64,000 bases of DNA from the NCBI GenBank assembly GCA_964646815.1, contig CAZYFH010000002.1:1-64000 (forward strand), given 5' to 3'. Below are positions 35,799 to 44,475 of the stretch, piece after piece. The DNA comes from CAZYFH01 sp964646815. GTDB taxonomy: Bacteria > Acidobacteriota > Vicinamibacteria > Vicinamibacterales > UBA8438. Below the pieces are notes generated by a model, which searched no databases, was not told where the DNA came from, and worked only from the letters and a program-made list of their open reading frames with translations. The translations under genes and the position numbers were made by a program. How positions within the stretch are numbered: position 1 is the first letter of the stretch; every line of letters starts with the position of its first letter.

Positions 35799-37151
35799 TT
35801 ACGACGCGAGCGACCGGAACGCAGCGGCGGCGGCGCGATGGCCGCTGATCACGGCGCTTTCAATCGTACCCGGCAGTCCGGTCTCGATCCAATCGCCTGC
35901 GAGGAAGAGACCACGTACTGGCGTTGTCGTACTTGGGCGTGGCGGTTGACCCGGCGCAAGTGAGAAGGTGGCGAGCGGCTCCCGGATCACGCTCGCGTGA
36001 TGGACGCGCCAGCCGCGCGACGGCAACGCGTCACGCAGTTGGTCGGTCGCCAGCGCGACAAGGTCGCCGTTTGGCAAGTCGAGTAGTTCGGCGGCACCGC
36101 TCGCCACCATCGACAGGTACGAGGCGGAGCCACCGAACGCGGCGTGCTTGTCGAAGGCCCACTGCATCGTGCGACCGGGTAATCCGAGAAACGGCGCCGG
36201 CAGCAGCGGGCGGTCAAGCCAAAGGTTGACCGTCACGATCGGAGAACCGTCCATCGCCTCGGCCCGATCGAGGGACGGTGCAAGCACCGCCGGCGGAGTC
36301 TCGAAGAGACGCCGGAAGCTGTACCAAGGGACGGCGGAAATGACGGCTCGGGCGTTAAGCTGCTCGCCCCCGGTCTCCACTCGTAGACTCCCGTTGCCGC
36401 CGACTCCGAGGGTCGCTGGCGACTTCGTGCGAACGAACCCGCCGCGCTCCTCGATGAAGCGCCGTGCAGGTTCCGCGTAGAGCGTTTCGAGCGGACGCGA
36501 CGGCACGCCGATCGCGGAGTCTGATAAGTGGAATCCGCTCAGCTCGGCCAGCACGCGAGCAAACGGGGCAGCCGCCGCATGGTCCGGTTGCTGGTTGAGC
36601 GCTGCCAGCGCCAGCGGCTCCCACAGCAACTCCCTGACGAGCGGGCCCTGTCCATGGCGCACCAGCCACTGGCGCACGGTCTCAGCGGTCGGCGCGGTGC
36701 TTGGCATCGAGTTTCCCGCTGCTTCTCGGCGTGCCCGGTGGAGCGGGGCGAGCATTCTCAGCGTCGCCCATCGTTCTCGGACCGGCAGCCGATCCCACAC
36801 GAGGATCCCCGCCAAAAGGTGCAGCGGTGGGGGCAGTTGCGGGCACTCGAGCCGCGTCCGGCGATTGTGACGGTCGATCGAATCGACACCGAGCGTGGCC
36901 TGCAGCCGTACATCGCCGTCTACTCCCAAACGTCTGAGAAACTGAAAGGTTTCCCGGTAGCAGCCGAAGAGCACATGCTGGCCATTGTCGACCAACTCGC
37001 CCGTGGCTCGGTCGCGAAGCGACGTCGCGCGGCCGCCGAGTCGTAGTCTGCCTTCCAGCACGAGGACACCGACGCCACGCGCGGCCAGATCGACCCCGGC
37101 GCTGAGCCCGGCGAACCCGGCGCCGATTACGATGGTGTCGAAGGATTGCAT
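35799..37151 (-). CDS. hpnE: Hydroxysqualene dehydroxylase HpnE
   Basis: 450-aa FAD-dependent amine-oxidase-fold enzyme. It shows the N-terminal dinucleotide motif VIGAGFAGLSAGVDLA, then LEGRLRLGGRATS and NGQHVLFGCYRETF, typical of HpnE, and the C-terminal GLFLAGDWIETGLPGTIESAV. HpnE reduces hydroxysqualene to squalene, the last step after HpnD and HpnC. It follows hpnD on the same strand after a 129-base gap that contains an inverted repeat copy. The presence of all three genes supports squalene synthesis and probably hopanoids; no squalene-hopene cyclase gene is in the window. Confidence 0.93.
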   Translation of the reverse strand: MQSFDTIVIGAGFAGLSAGVDLAARGVGVLVLEGRLRLGGRATSLRDRATGELVDNGQHVLFGCYRETFQFLRRLGVDGDVRLQATLGVDSIDRHNRRTRLECPQLPPPLHLLAGILVWDRLPVRERWATLRMLAPLHRARREAAGNSMPSTAPTAETVRQWLVRHGQGPLVRELLWEPLALAALNQQPDHAAAAPFARVLAELSGFHLSDSAIGVPSRPLETLYAEPARRFIEERGGFVRTKSPATLGVGGNGSLRVETGGEQLNARAVISAVPWYSFRRLFETPPAVLAPSLDRAEAMDGSPIVTVNLWLDRPLLPAPFLGLPGRTMQWAFDKHAAFGGSASYLSMVASGAAELLDLPNGDLVALATDQLRDALPSRGWRVHHASVIREPLATFSLAPGQPPRPSTTTPVRGLFLAGDWIETGLPGTIESAVISGHRAAAAAFRSLAS

Positions 37152-37154
37152 TTT

Positions 37155-37242
37155 CCGGTTTTCAGGGTTCTGAGGAGTGACGCGTGATTGAGTTTGAGTG
37201 TCTTGGTGGAAGCCGTAACCTGAAACCTGAAACCCTGAACTC
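37155..37242. repeat. GGGTTC/GAACCC intergenic repeat, inverted pair
   Basis: A reverse unit (CCGGTTTTCAGGGTTCTGAG) and a forward block (AACCTGAAACC, TGAAACCCTGAACTCCG) face each other across about 40 bases between hpnD and hpnE, and could fold as a hairpin in the transcript. Confidence 0.6.
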
Positions 37243-37280
37243 CGAGCCGCCCGCCCTGGGCGATCGTATGCTCCGCGCCC

Positions 37281-38120
37281 TCAGGATGCGGCTCCCATCA
37301 CCATCACCTTCGCCCACACACTCGCGGCTATCAGCGCGCGCCGCGGCCGCGGCACCCGGACCACCTCGTGAAAAACGTCGTAATCGCGCCGCTCGATGCG
37401 ATCTAGGATGGCGAGGTAGATGCCGCCCATGATCTCGGCCGCGACGAGCCGGCGCGCGTCCTCGGCCGGCAGTGCGGCGCGCGCTTTCTCGTAGAAGGAA
37501 CGCGCGCGCTGACACTCGTGCGCCAGTAGCCCGCGCACACCGGCCGAGAGACCCGACCCAAGGTCGGATTCGCTCACGCCGAACTTCTGCAGATCGGCCA
37601 TTGGAAGATAGATGCGCCCGTTGTCGAGATCGGTCGGGACGTCCCGGATGATGTTGGTGAGCTGGAGCGCGACACCGAGCGCGATGGCGTAGTCACGGGT
37701 CCCTCGATTGCGATAGCCGAAGATCTCGATGCAGATGAGACCAACCGCCGACGCCACCCGGAGGCAATACTGATACAAATCGTCGAACGTCGCGTAGCGT
37801 TGCTGTCTCACGTCCATCGCGACGCCGTCTACCAGATCGTCGAAGGGCGCTCGCGGGAGCCCAAAACGCTCGACGTACGGTTTCAATGCGAGCCCCTGTG
37901 ACGATTCGGGCGTGCCAGGGCCGTAGCACCGATCGAGCTCGGCCCACCAGCGCCCGAGCTCGCGCATTGGGTCGACCGGCGGCGCGCCGGCGGCTCTCGT
38001 CGCTGGGCGGTCGACCGCGTCGTCGACGGCGCGGCAGAAATCCCAGACCGCGACAAGCGCGCGACGCTTCTGGCTTGGAAGAACCAGGAACGAATAATAG
38101 AAGTTGGTATCGCGGCTCAC
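37281..38120 (-). CDS. hpnD: Presqualene diphosphate synthase HpnD
   Basis: 279-aa trans-isoprenyl-diphosphate synthase that condenses two farnesyl diphosphates to presqualene diphosphate. Both aspartate-rich motifs are visible: FCRAVDDAVD and QLTNIIRDVPTDLDNGRIYLP-type DxxxDxxxxR. The N-terminus SRDTNFYYSFLVLP is standard for HpnD. The start is the GTG overlapping the hpnC stop (GTGA); a longer frame upstream is the antisense-free overlap with hpnC and has no family match. A GTG two codons further upstream is an alternative. Confidence 0.92.
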   Translation of the reverse strand: MSRDTNFYYSFLVLPSQKRRALVAVWDFCRAVDDAVDRPATRAAGAPPVDPMRELGRWWAELDRCYGPGTPESSQGLALKPYVERFGLPRAPFDDLVDGVAMDVRQQRYATFDDLYQYCLRVASAVGLICIEIFGYRNRGTRDYAIALGVALQLTNIIRDVPTDLDNGRIYLPMADLQKFGVSESDLGSGLSAGVRGLLAHECQRARSFYEKARAALPAEDARRLVAAEIMGGIYLAILDRIERRDYDVFHEVVRVPRPRRALIAASVWAKVMVMGAAS

Positions 38121-39007
38121 GTCCACACGAGCGCGTTCCAGAACAGGGGCAACGCGTCGGCAAGCCCCAGGGTCGGACGGCCCGTCGGCGAATCGTATCC
38201 CGTTTGCTCGAGCCGATCGAGGATGCGCATGCCGCCGAGCCATGTTATCCGCAGCTCGAGCCGAAGACGCCCCCCCACGCCGTTGCACACGTGGCGGCCG
38301 TCAGCGAACAACCCACGGGTACGCTCCGTGCACGAGGCAATCGCCGCCCGCCACGCCGGGGTCAGCCGCGTCTCGTTGAGGTCGTCGACGTGGGCGCCGC
38401 AGGCATCGTAGACCTCGGCGGGCACGTAGAGCCGTCCCTGTCGCCAGTCGGTGCGGAGGTCCTGGAGAAAGTTGGTAATCTGCAACGCCGAACAGACGCA
38501 GTCCGATGCGCGATCGAGCCAATCGTCCCGGTACCCACTTATCCGCAACACGATACGACCGACCGGATTGGCCGAGCGGCGGCAATAGTCGAGGAGCGCG
38601 TCCCAGCTGCCGTAGCGGTGCTGCGTCACATCCTGCCGAAAGGCGCTCAGCAAGTCGACGAACAACGACGGCGGCAGGTCGAAGCAGCGCATCGTATGAG
38701 CGAGGGCACGGAAGACGTCGTCGGTCATCGCTTCGCCCGGCGTGAGACGATCGTCGCCGCTACCCGTGGTCTGGCACGCGAGCAGCCGGGCCTGCCAGTC
38801 ATCGAGCAGCGCCAGCCGTTCGGCGGGGGACCGCGTCCCCTCGTCGGCGAAATCGTCAGCTCGCCGGGCGAAGGCATAGACGGCGGCGATGTGTGGCCGG
38901 ATGGCGGCGGAAAGCAGTCGAGAGGCGACCGGGAAGTTCTCGTAGTGCTGTTGGGCGAGGCGTTGGCAGCTGGCGTAGGCGCGGCGTAGGGCCGGGTCGT
39001 CAGTCAC
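38117..39007 (-). CDS. hpnC: Hydroxysqualene synthase HpnC
   Basis: 296-aa squalene/phytoene-synthase-fold enzyme that turns presqualene diphosphate into hydroxysqualene. It has ENFPVASRLL near the start, the first aspartate motif in RRADDFADEG, and the second as QITNFLQDLRTDWRQGRLYVP-type residues. It is the first of the hpnCDE set and begins only 7 bases after the stop of the DUF5989 gene, so it is very likely transcribed with the carbamoyltransferase cassette. Confidence 0.92.
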   Translation of the reverse strand: MTDDPALRRAYASCQRLAQQHYENFPVASRLLSAAIRPHIAAVYAFARRADDFADEGTRSPAERLALLDDWQARLLACQTTGSGDDRLTPGEAMTDDVFRALAHTMRCFDLPPSLFVDLLSAFRQDVTQHRYGSWDALLDYCRRSANPVGRIVLRISGYRDDWLDRASDCVCSALQITNFLQDLRTDWRQGRLYVPAEVYDACGAHVDDLNETRLTPAWRAAIASCTERTRGLFADGRHVCNGVGGRLRLELRITWLGGMRILDRLEQTGYDSPTGRPTLGLADALPLFWNALVWT

Positions 39008-39014
39008 TCAAGGT

Positions 39015-39173
39015 TCAGAAGATCGTATAGATGAACGGTGCCACCGCACTTCCTTGCGACAACACGATCAGGAGGCTCACAAACAGCAGGACGATGATGA
39101 TCGGGGCCAGCCACCACTTCTTGCGAACGCGGAGGAAATCCCACATCATCGCCAGGTTCGACCGCAGTGACAT
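39015..39173 (-). CDS. DUF5989 family single-pass membrane miniprotein
   Basis: 52-aa protein, easily missed. It reads MWDFLRVRKKWWLAPI, one hydrophobic helix (IIIVLLFVSLLIVL) and the end SQGSAVAPFIYTIF. This matches DUF5989, small proteins regularly found next to SxtJ and NodU/CmcH-type carbamoyltransferases. The ATG is followed by a normal frame and the TGA lies 7 bases before hpnC. The role is unknown; a membrane subunit of the carbamoyltransferase assembly is a reasonable inference. Confidence 0.85.
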   Translation of the reverse strand: MSLRSNLAMMWDFLRVRKKWWLAPIIIVLLFVSLLIVLSQGSAVAPFIYTIF

Positions 39174-39194
39174 CTCGCTACTCGCACTCCAATC

Positions 39195-39620
39195 TTAGTA
39201 CGGCTTGTCCGGCCGGCTCGCCGGCCCGTCCTTCTCCGTCTTGATCCAGTAGGACGTCGCGTCCCGATCGGGCCGCAGGCCGAGGAAATCGCCTGCGACC
39301 AGCCGTCGCAACAGCCCGACGGGTGTGATCGCCAATACGAAGGATAGCCCAAGGATGACGCGTGTCATCACCGCCGACAGCACTCGGGCCATCTTCATCC
39401 ACCCACGCTCGATGGCATCGAGCGACCGCGGCGCGAGGAGACCAGCAAGGAGCAAAGCGACAGCGAGCGCGAGGAGATAGGATGCGAACGACCGACCTCT
39501 CCACAGGCCGACGCCGCCAATGAGGCCAAAGGCACCCGCCATCACGAACCCGAAGTTCCGGAGTACACGCCGGCGCGCGTTCGGATCGATTGGGGCAACC
39601 GGCGCGTCAATCCAGGTCAT
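39195..39620 (-). CDS. SxtJ family membrane protein
   Basis: 141-aa protein with three to four hydrophobic helices (FGFVMAGAFGLIGGVGLW, YLLALAVALLLAGLLA, VILGLSFVLAITPVGLLRRL) and the C-terminal RPDRDATSYW motif typical of SxtJ. SxtJ is named from the saxitoxin cluster, and related proteins accompany carbamoyltransferases in many envelope loci. The start is the ATG inside the end of the carbamoyltransferase gene (14-base overlap), giving MTWIDAPVAPID; the longer open frame is antisense-free overlap only. Confidence 0.85.
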   Translation of the reverse strand: MTWIDAPVAPIDPNARRRVLRNFGFVMAGAFGLIGGVGLWRGRSFASYLLALAVALLLAGLLAPRSLDAIERGWMKMARVLSAVMTRVILGLSFVLAITPVGLLRRLVAGDFLGLRPDRDATSYWIKTEKDGPASRPDKPY

Positions 39621-41433
39621 ATTCAGACCGCCAATCGTCGCCATCAGGCATCGGCGGCTGCTCGGGCTTGAGCAGCAGCACATCCTCCAGCACCAGCGCG
39701 TCCATCTCGGTCCGCATAAAACAACGATAGGCGTCCTCGGGTGTGCAGACGATCGGCTCGCCGCGAACGTTGAACGACGTGTTGATGATCACCCCGACAC
39801 CCGTGCGACGCTTGAACTCCTCGATCAATCGATGATAGGTGGGGTGATCTGCCGCGTTGACGGTCTGAATCCTCGCCGAGTAGTCGACATGGGTCACCGC
39901 GGGAATGTCGCTGCGCGGCACGTTGAGCTTGTCGATGCCGAACAGCTGTCGCTGCTCGGCGCTCATGTCTACGCGGCGCTCCTTGCGGACGGGAGCCACG
40001 AACATCATGTACGGTGAAGGGCGATCGATCTCGAAGTAGCGGTCGACATCCTCTTCGAGACAACTGGGTGCAAAGGGTCGGAACGACTCGCGATACTTGA
40101 TCTTGAGGTTCATGACCGACTGCATGGTCGAGCTCCGCGGGTCCCCGATGATCGACCGGCTACCCAATGCCCTCGGTCCGAACTCCATCCGCCCGTTGAA
40201 CCAGCCGACCACCTTGCCGTTCGCCAGCAGTTCCGCGACATCGGCCGGGAGCTGCCCATCGTGTTTCGGGTGAAACGGGTAGCCTTGCTGCTCGAGCCAT
40301 GCCACGATGCGATCGGTCTGAAACTGCGGCCCGAGATACGACCCGCGCTGCCGGTCACGCGGACCCGACACCCGGCGCGGCTCGTCCAGCACGTGATGCC
40401 AGGCCACGAGCGCCGCGCCGATCGCGCCGCCAGCGTCGCCGGCGGCCGGCTGGATCCAGAGATCGTCGAACACACGCTCGCGGAGCAGCCTGCCATTGGC
40501 GACGCAGTTGAGCGCAACACCGCCGGCTAGACACAACTGGCGCTCGCCGGTCTCCGCACGCACATGACGCGCCATGCGCAGAACGACCTCTTCGGTGACC
40601 TCCTGGACCGAACAGGCCAGGTCCATCTCGCGCGCCGTGATCTTCGACTCCGGCCGGCGGGCCGGCCCTCCGAGGAGATCCTCGAATGCCGTCGACGTCA
40701 TCGTCAGACCCTGGCAATAGTTGAAGTACTTCATGTTCAACCGGAACGATCCGTCGTCCTTCAGGTCGATAAGCTCGTCGAGAATGGTCTGCACGTAGGT
40801 CGGCTCGCCGTAGGGGGCCAAACCCATGATCTTGTATTCACCCGAGTTGACCCTGAACCCGGTGTAGTAGGTGAACGCACTATAGAGCAGGCCGAGGCTG
40901 TGCGGAAACCGCAGCTCGAACGCGAGCTCCACGCGGTTGTCGCGCCCTGTCCCCCATGACGCCGTCGCCCACTCCCCGACCCCATCGATGGTCAGCACCG
41001 CCGCCCGCGGATAGGGCGACGGGAAGAACGCGGAGGCGGCGTGTGACTGGTGGTGTTCTGGAAACAGCAGTTGGCCATCGAAGCCGACTGCATCCTTTAC
41101 CACGTCTCCCATCCAGAGCTTTTCCTTGAGCCACAGTGGCATCGCCTTCATGAACGACGGCAGTCCGGCCGGCGCGAACGCCAGGTAGGTCTCAAGCAAC
41201 CGCTCGAACTTCAGCCACGGCTTGTCGTAGAAGGCGACGAATCTCAGATCACGCGGCGTGATCCCGGCTTCCGCGAGGCAATAAGCGACGGCATGACGCG
41301 GGAACCGGTGGTCATGCTTCTTGCGGGTGAACCGCTCCTCCTGCGCGGCGGCAAAGATCTCGCCGTCCCGAAGCAGGCATGCTGCGGAATCGTGATAGAA
41401 GGCCGAGATGCCGAGAATATAGGTCGCCGCCAT
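39607..41433 (-). CDS. NodU/CmcH-type O-carbamoyltransferase
   Basis: 608-aa enzyme that transfers a carbamoyl group from carbamoyl phosphate, through a carbamoyl-adenylate, to a hydroxyl group. The Kae1-like N-terminal domain shows ILGISAFYHDSAACLL, AAQEERFTRKKHDHRFP, EHHQSHAASAFFPSP and VLTIDGVGEWA. The C-terminal YrdC-like domain shows GRMEFGPRALGSRSIIGDPR and FNVRGEPIVCTPEDAYRCF. The start at 41433 (MAATYILGIS) matches the family; the open frame continues 400 codons upstream without any resemblance. It heads a cassette with SxtJ and DUF5989 leading into hpnCDE. The acceptor is unknown. Confidence 0.92.
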   Translation of the reverse strand: MAATYILGISAFYHDSAACLLRDGEIFAAAQEERFTRKKHDHRFPRHAVAYCLAEAGITPRDLRFVAFYDKPWLKFERLLETYLAFAPAGLPSFMKAMPLWLKEKLWMGDVVKDAVGFDGQLLFPEHHQSHAASAFFPSPYPRAAVLTIDGVGEWATASWGTGRDNRVELAFELRFPHSLGLLYSAFTYYTGFRVNSGEYKIMGLAPYGEPTYVQTILDELIDLKDDGSFRLNMKYFNYCQGLTMTSTAFEDLLGGPARRPESKITAREMDLACSVQEVTEEVVLRMARHVRAETGERQLCLAGGVALNCVANGRLLRERVFDDLWIQPAAGDAGGAIGAALVAWHHVLDEPRRVSGPRDRQRGSYLGPQFQTDRIVAWLEQQGYPFHPKHDGQLPADVAELLANGKVVGWFNGRMEFGPRALGSRSIIGDPRSSTMQSVMNLKIKYRESFRPFAPSCLEEDVDRYFEIDRPSPYMMFVAPVRKERRVDMSAEQRQLFGIDKLNVPRSDIPAVTHVDYSARIQTVNAADHPTYHRLIEEFKRRTGVGVIINTSFNVRGEPIVCTPEDAYRCFMRTEMDALVLEDVLLLKPEQPPMPDGDDWRSEYDLD

Positions 41434-41505
41434 GTCGCGGAACGGCCGTGCTGCGTCTGCGCGCACTTCCGGACCCATTGTACGCGTCTGGTACGATGAA
41501 ACGGC

Positions 41506-41997
41506 ATGCGAGACGTCACCGCCGCTGGACTGGCCATTTTCCTGATCGTCGTCGCACTCAGGCTGGCAACGTCGCTGACGACGGATCGTCGGAAGCGACG
41601 ACAGCAACGACGAGACGTCCGGACACGCGGCGAGGTCATCCTCGCCGAGATCCCGACCAACGACGGTCTTACGCTGTTCACCGAGGACGCCGACGCGTTC
41701 CACTACGGCGACCGGTCCATCCCGAAATCGACGATCAAGGCCGCCCGCGTGTTGATCAACGGGGCGCCGATCGCGGCGAGCATCGCGCGGGGATACGACG
41801 AGGGCAATCTGGTGCCTGCCGAGGTCGTCGAGGACCGGCCCGAAGGCCTGGCCCGCGACCGCTGGGATGTCTCCATCGAAACCGACGACGAGACGGTACT
41901 GGTCGAGTGCGGCGCGATCCGAGAACGGATCTCCCAGGATTTGGCGCGACGCGTATTCGGCGCGGTGAAGCGCACGATTGAATCGAGCCATCGATGA
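41506..41997 (+). CDS. Hypothetical membrane-anchored protein
   Basis: 163 aa. One N-terminal hydrophobic helix (AAGLAIFLIVVALRLA) is followed by a basic stretch and a soluble domain of mixed character (FTEDADAFHYGDRSI, then IETDDETVLVECGAIRERISQDLARRVF). The composition and codon pattern look like a real gene, and it diverges from the carbamoyltransferase gene. The stop overlaps the ATG of the following broken gene (ATGA). I do not recognise the family. Confidence 0.65.
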   Translation: MRDVTAAGLAIFLIVVALRLATSLTTDRRKRRQQRRDVRTRGEVILAEIPTNDGLTLFTEDADAFHYGDRSIPKSTIKAARVLINGAPIAASIARGYDEGNLVPAEVVEDRPEGLARDRWDVSIETDDETVLVECGAIRERISQDLARRVFGAVKRTIESSHR

Positions 41998-43069
41998 ACG
42001 CACCGAGCAATCTCCCGCCCGAGTGGGTCTTCTACTACCCGAGCCCAGTCTGGTCGAAGAACAACTGGCTGAAGAGCCTGATCCCCTTCTTCGACGGCAT
42101 CGTTCTGCTGGCCCCCGAGTTCGCGCGCGCGCCCGTTCCCGGTGGGAGACCTCCGCTGGCGGCCGCCGCAGCCGGTCGAACCATGGGACGGGGTACGCGA
42201 TGCACCATCGCGGCACCCGCGTAAGTGAGGAGGACGAGGACACCGCTTCGCGACTCGAGGCGGACGGGCTGCTGCAGATTGTCGATCTCAACACGTTCGT
42301 CGATTGCCGGGGCGTAAAGGCCGTCGCCAATGCGCTGAGGGACCTGATTGCCTCGGGTTCGCTCGACGAGCTCGCCGCGCGGCAGACCGAATTCCAGGCG
42401 CTCGCGTACTCCCAGCTTGGTTGCATGAGCGACGGGAGGCTGGCAGAGAACCAGGAGCTCCACGCGCGCGGCATCGGCTCACAGGGCGCCGCCGGGCCGC
42501 TGCATCCGGTCGTCCAGTCGCTTCTGCTTGTGATTCTCGCCCAGTTCTTCCAGCCCGCCGGCCGGAAACAGGGAATGTATCTGTGCCCCGAGACGGACCG
42601 ACGGGAGCTGCATGGCGCCCTCACCGAGGTCATCGGTAACTTCCGAGGCCCATATGGTGTCGCTCGACACGCAACCGGTGGGTGTCGACCTGAGCGACGT
42701 ACCGATCGACGAGGTGCTCGCCTTCAGGGGAGAGGACCGTGAGGCGTATCAACGGCTTACCCGGAATCTCCGCGGCTTCGTCCATCAAACCGCCGACTCT
42801 CCCGCCGACGACCGGCAGGCCTCACTACTCTAGCGCCAGCTTCGGATGACGGAAGCGTCGGCCGACTTGCGCGCGGCGCCGGCAGCGTCTGGAACCCGCC
42901 GACGTCGTTCTCGCTCGTGCTCACCGGCGCGGCGTGGTCGCCCGGCCCGGGCGACATCGTGGGGAGTCTGCTGGCGCTGGGCGCCGACGTGTCGGAGCCG
43001 CCGGGTGATGCGCCGAACCGCGCGGGGGCGTTCGCCTATCTCTTCAGCGACGCTCTGCCTATCGGGTAG
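41994..43069 (+). pseudogene. Broken DUF6236-like gene
   Basis: Protein-like sequence continues through several frames. Frame one gives EWVFYYPSPVWSKNNWLKSL and FFDGIVLLAPEF. Frame two covers about 42200-42650 (ASRLEADGLLQIVDL, ANALRDLIASGSL, QGMYLCPETDRREL). Frame three gives MVSLDTQPVGVDLSDVPIDE, then AFRGEDREAYQRLTRNLRGF. A last frame ends LTGAAWSPGPGDIVGSLLAL and GAFAYLFSDAL before TAG. In sum this resembles DUF6236 proteins, as far as I recall that family. At least three frame changes make it non-functional as assembled. Confidence 0.6.
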
Positions 43070-43201
43070 CTAATCTTCTGCACTGGTCGCGCACTTTCCG
43101 GAAGAAACCGTTTGCCTTTGGCGAGACGAAGCCCTTCGCTCCTGAAAGCGACTCGATGTCACCCGAGGGAGCCGGATTCTGAAGGGATGGCCGCGATCAG
43201 G

Positions 43202-43741
43202 TCACCACTCCACTTCGGCAACTTCGGCTCGGTGATTGGCGGCACGCCCAAGAACGAACAACAGGTCCGACAGCCGATTGACGTAGCGCAGAATCAACGG
43301 CTCCACCAGATCGACGCCCAACGCCACGACACATCGCTCCGCCCGACGACAGACCGTTCGCGCAAGATGCAGCGAGGCGCCGGCGCGTCCCCCACCAGGG
43401 AGGATGAAACTCTTGAGCTCCGGCAGCGTCGCGTCGAAGTCGTCGATCCACCGCTCGAGCTGCTTGACGTCTGCCTCGGTGATGTTCGCCTTAGCAACGC
43501 GCGAGGCGATGCGGGAACCCGGGTCGGCGAGCCTCGCACCCAACGCGAACAGGTGCCGCTGGGTGGCGACCACGATCTCCCGTAGGTCGGCGTCCAGACC
43601 AAACGCCACCGCCATCCCCAGGGTGGTATTCAGCTCGTCCACTTCACCGTAGGCCGCGACGCGCACGTCCGCCTTCGAAACCTGCGCGCCGTCAAAGAAC
43701 GACGTCTCGCCGTGATCTCCAGCACCGGTATAGAGTGGCAT
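43202..43741 (-). CDS. Cob(I)alamin adenosyltransferase (PduO/MMAB type)
   Basis: 179-aa ATP:cob(I)alamin adenosyltransferase that makes adenosylcobalamin. It begins with the ATP-binding motif LYTGAGDHGETSFFDG and carries VDELNTTLG, RRAERCVVAL and RYVNRLSDLLFVLGR, all standard for the PduO type. The frame is open far upstream, but the motif fixes the start at the ATG at 43741. That ATG overlaps the longest form of the divergent mutY frame by 7 bases. It implies a B12-dependent enzyme elsewhere in the genome. Confidence 0.93.
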   Translation of the reverse strand: MPLYTGAGDHGETSFFDGAQVSKADVRVAAYGEVDELNTTLGMAVAFGLDADLREIVVATQRHLFALGARLADPGSRIASRVAKANITEADVKQLERWIDDFDATLPELKSFILPGGGRAGASLHLARTVCRRAERCVVALGVDLVEPLILRYVNRLSDLLFVLGRAANHRAEVAEVEW

Positions 43742-44475
43742 GGTTTCGATTATCCGAGTTCCCCGTTTTGTGTTCAAGCCCACGCAACGTGCGCAGCGCA
43801 TCCACTTCGCTTCCCGACCCGTCTGTCCGCCGCCGCTTCCGTCGCCGGCTGCTCGGTTGGTACGCCCGACATGGACGTGATCTGCCGTGGCGAAAAACCC
43901 GCGACCCATACAAGATTCTCGTGTCCGAGGTGATGCTGCAGCAGACGCAAGTAGATCGGGTACTGCCGAAATACGCCGAATGGCTGGAGCGGTTCCCCTC
44001 GTTCCGGGCGCTCGCTGCGGCGACCAAGAAGCAGGCGACACGCACCTGGTACCCCCTCGGGTACAACGCGCGTCCCAGGCGACTCCATGCCATCGCGCGT
44101 GAGGTCGTCAGCCACTATGGAGGGGCACTACCCTCCGACGAGGCCGCGCTCCGGACCTTCAAGGGTCTCGGGGACTACACGGTCGGAGCGGTCCGGAGCT
44201 TCGCGTTCGGGAAGCGCACGCCCATCGTCGACACCAACGTCGCGCGGGTGTTGTGTCGAGTGTTCGTGGGGCAGGGCAATCCCTCGGCTCACGCAATGCG
44301 GCGACGGTTGTGGAACTTGTCGAGAGCCCTGCTTCCACGCTGCAACGTATTCGACTTCAATCAGGCGCTGATGGATCTAGGCGCGATGGTCTGCGTGGCG
44401 CGGAAGCCGCGGTGCGTCGTCTGTCCGATGCGGCCGATCTGCAAGTCGTTCCCGTTCAACCCCGACCGGGGCTGA
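43735..44475 (+). CDS. mutY: A/G-specific adenine DNA glycosylase MutY, short form
   Basis: 246-aa base-excision repair enzyme removing adenine mispaired with 8-oxoguanine. It shows DLPWRKTRDPYKILVSEVML with QQTQV (catalytic Glu), the helix-hairpin-helix loop GLGDYTVGAVRSFAF and the catalytic Asp in PIVDTNVARV. The iron-sulfur ligands are CVARKPRCVVCPMRPIC (C-x6-C-x2-C-x5-C). The C-terminal NUDIX-like domain that reads 8-oxoG is missing, as in HhH-GPD short members. The GTG at 43789 is an alternative start that avoids overlap with the divergent adenosyltransferase gene. The 3' end overlaps ygfZ by about 20 bases. Confidence 0.88.
   Translation: MAWFRLSEFPVLCSSPRNVRSASTSLPDPSVRRRFRRRLLGWYARHGRDLPWRKTRDPYKILVSEVMLQQTQVDRVLPKYAEWLERFPSFRALAAATKKQATRTWYPLGYNARPRRLHAIAREVVSHYGGALPSDEAALRTFKGLGDYTVGAVRSFAFGKRTPIVDTNVARVLCRVFVGQGNPSAHAMRRRLWNLSRALLPRCNVFDFNQALMDLGAMVCVARKPRCVVCPMRPICKSFPFNPDRG

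Noticed and set aside
39607..42633. One 1008-aa open frame as a carbamoyltransferase fusion
   Set aside because: The 400 codons before 41433 show no family resemblance and lie antisense to the hypothetical and DUF6236-like genes; the carbamoyltransferase N-terminus starts cleanly at 41433.
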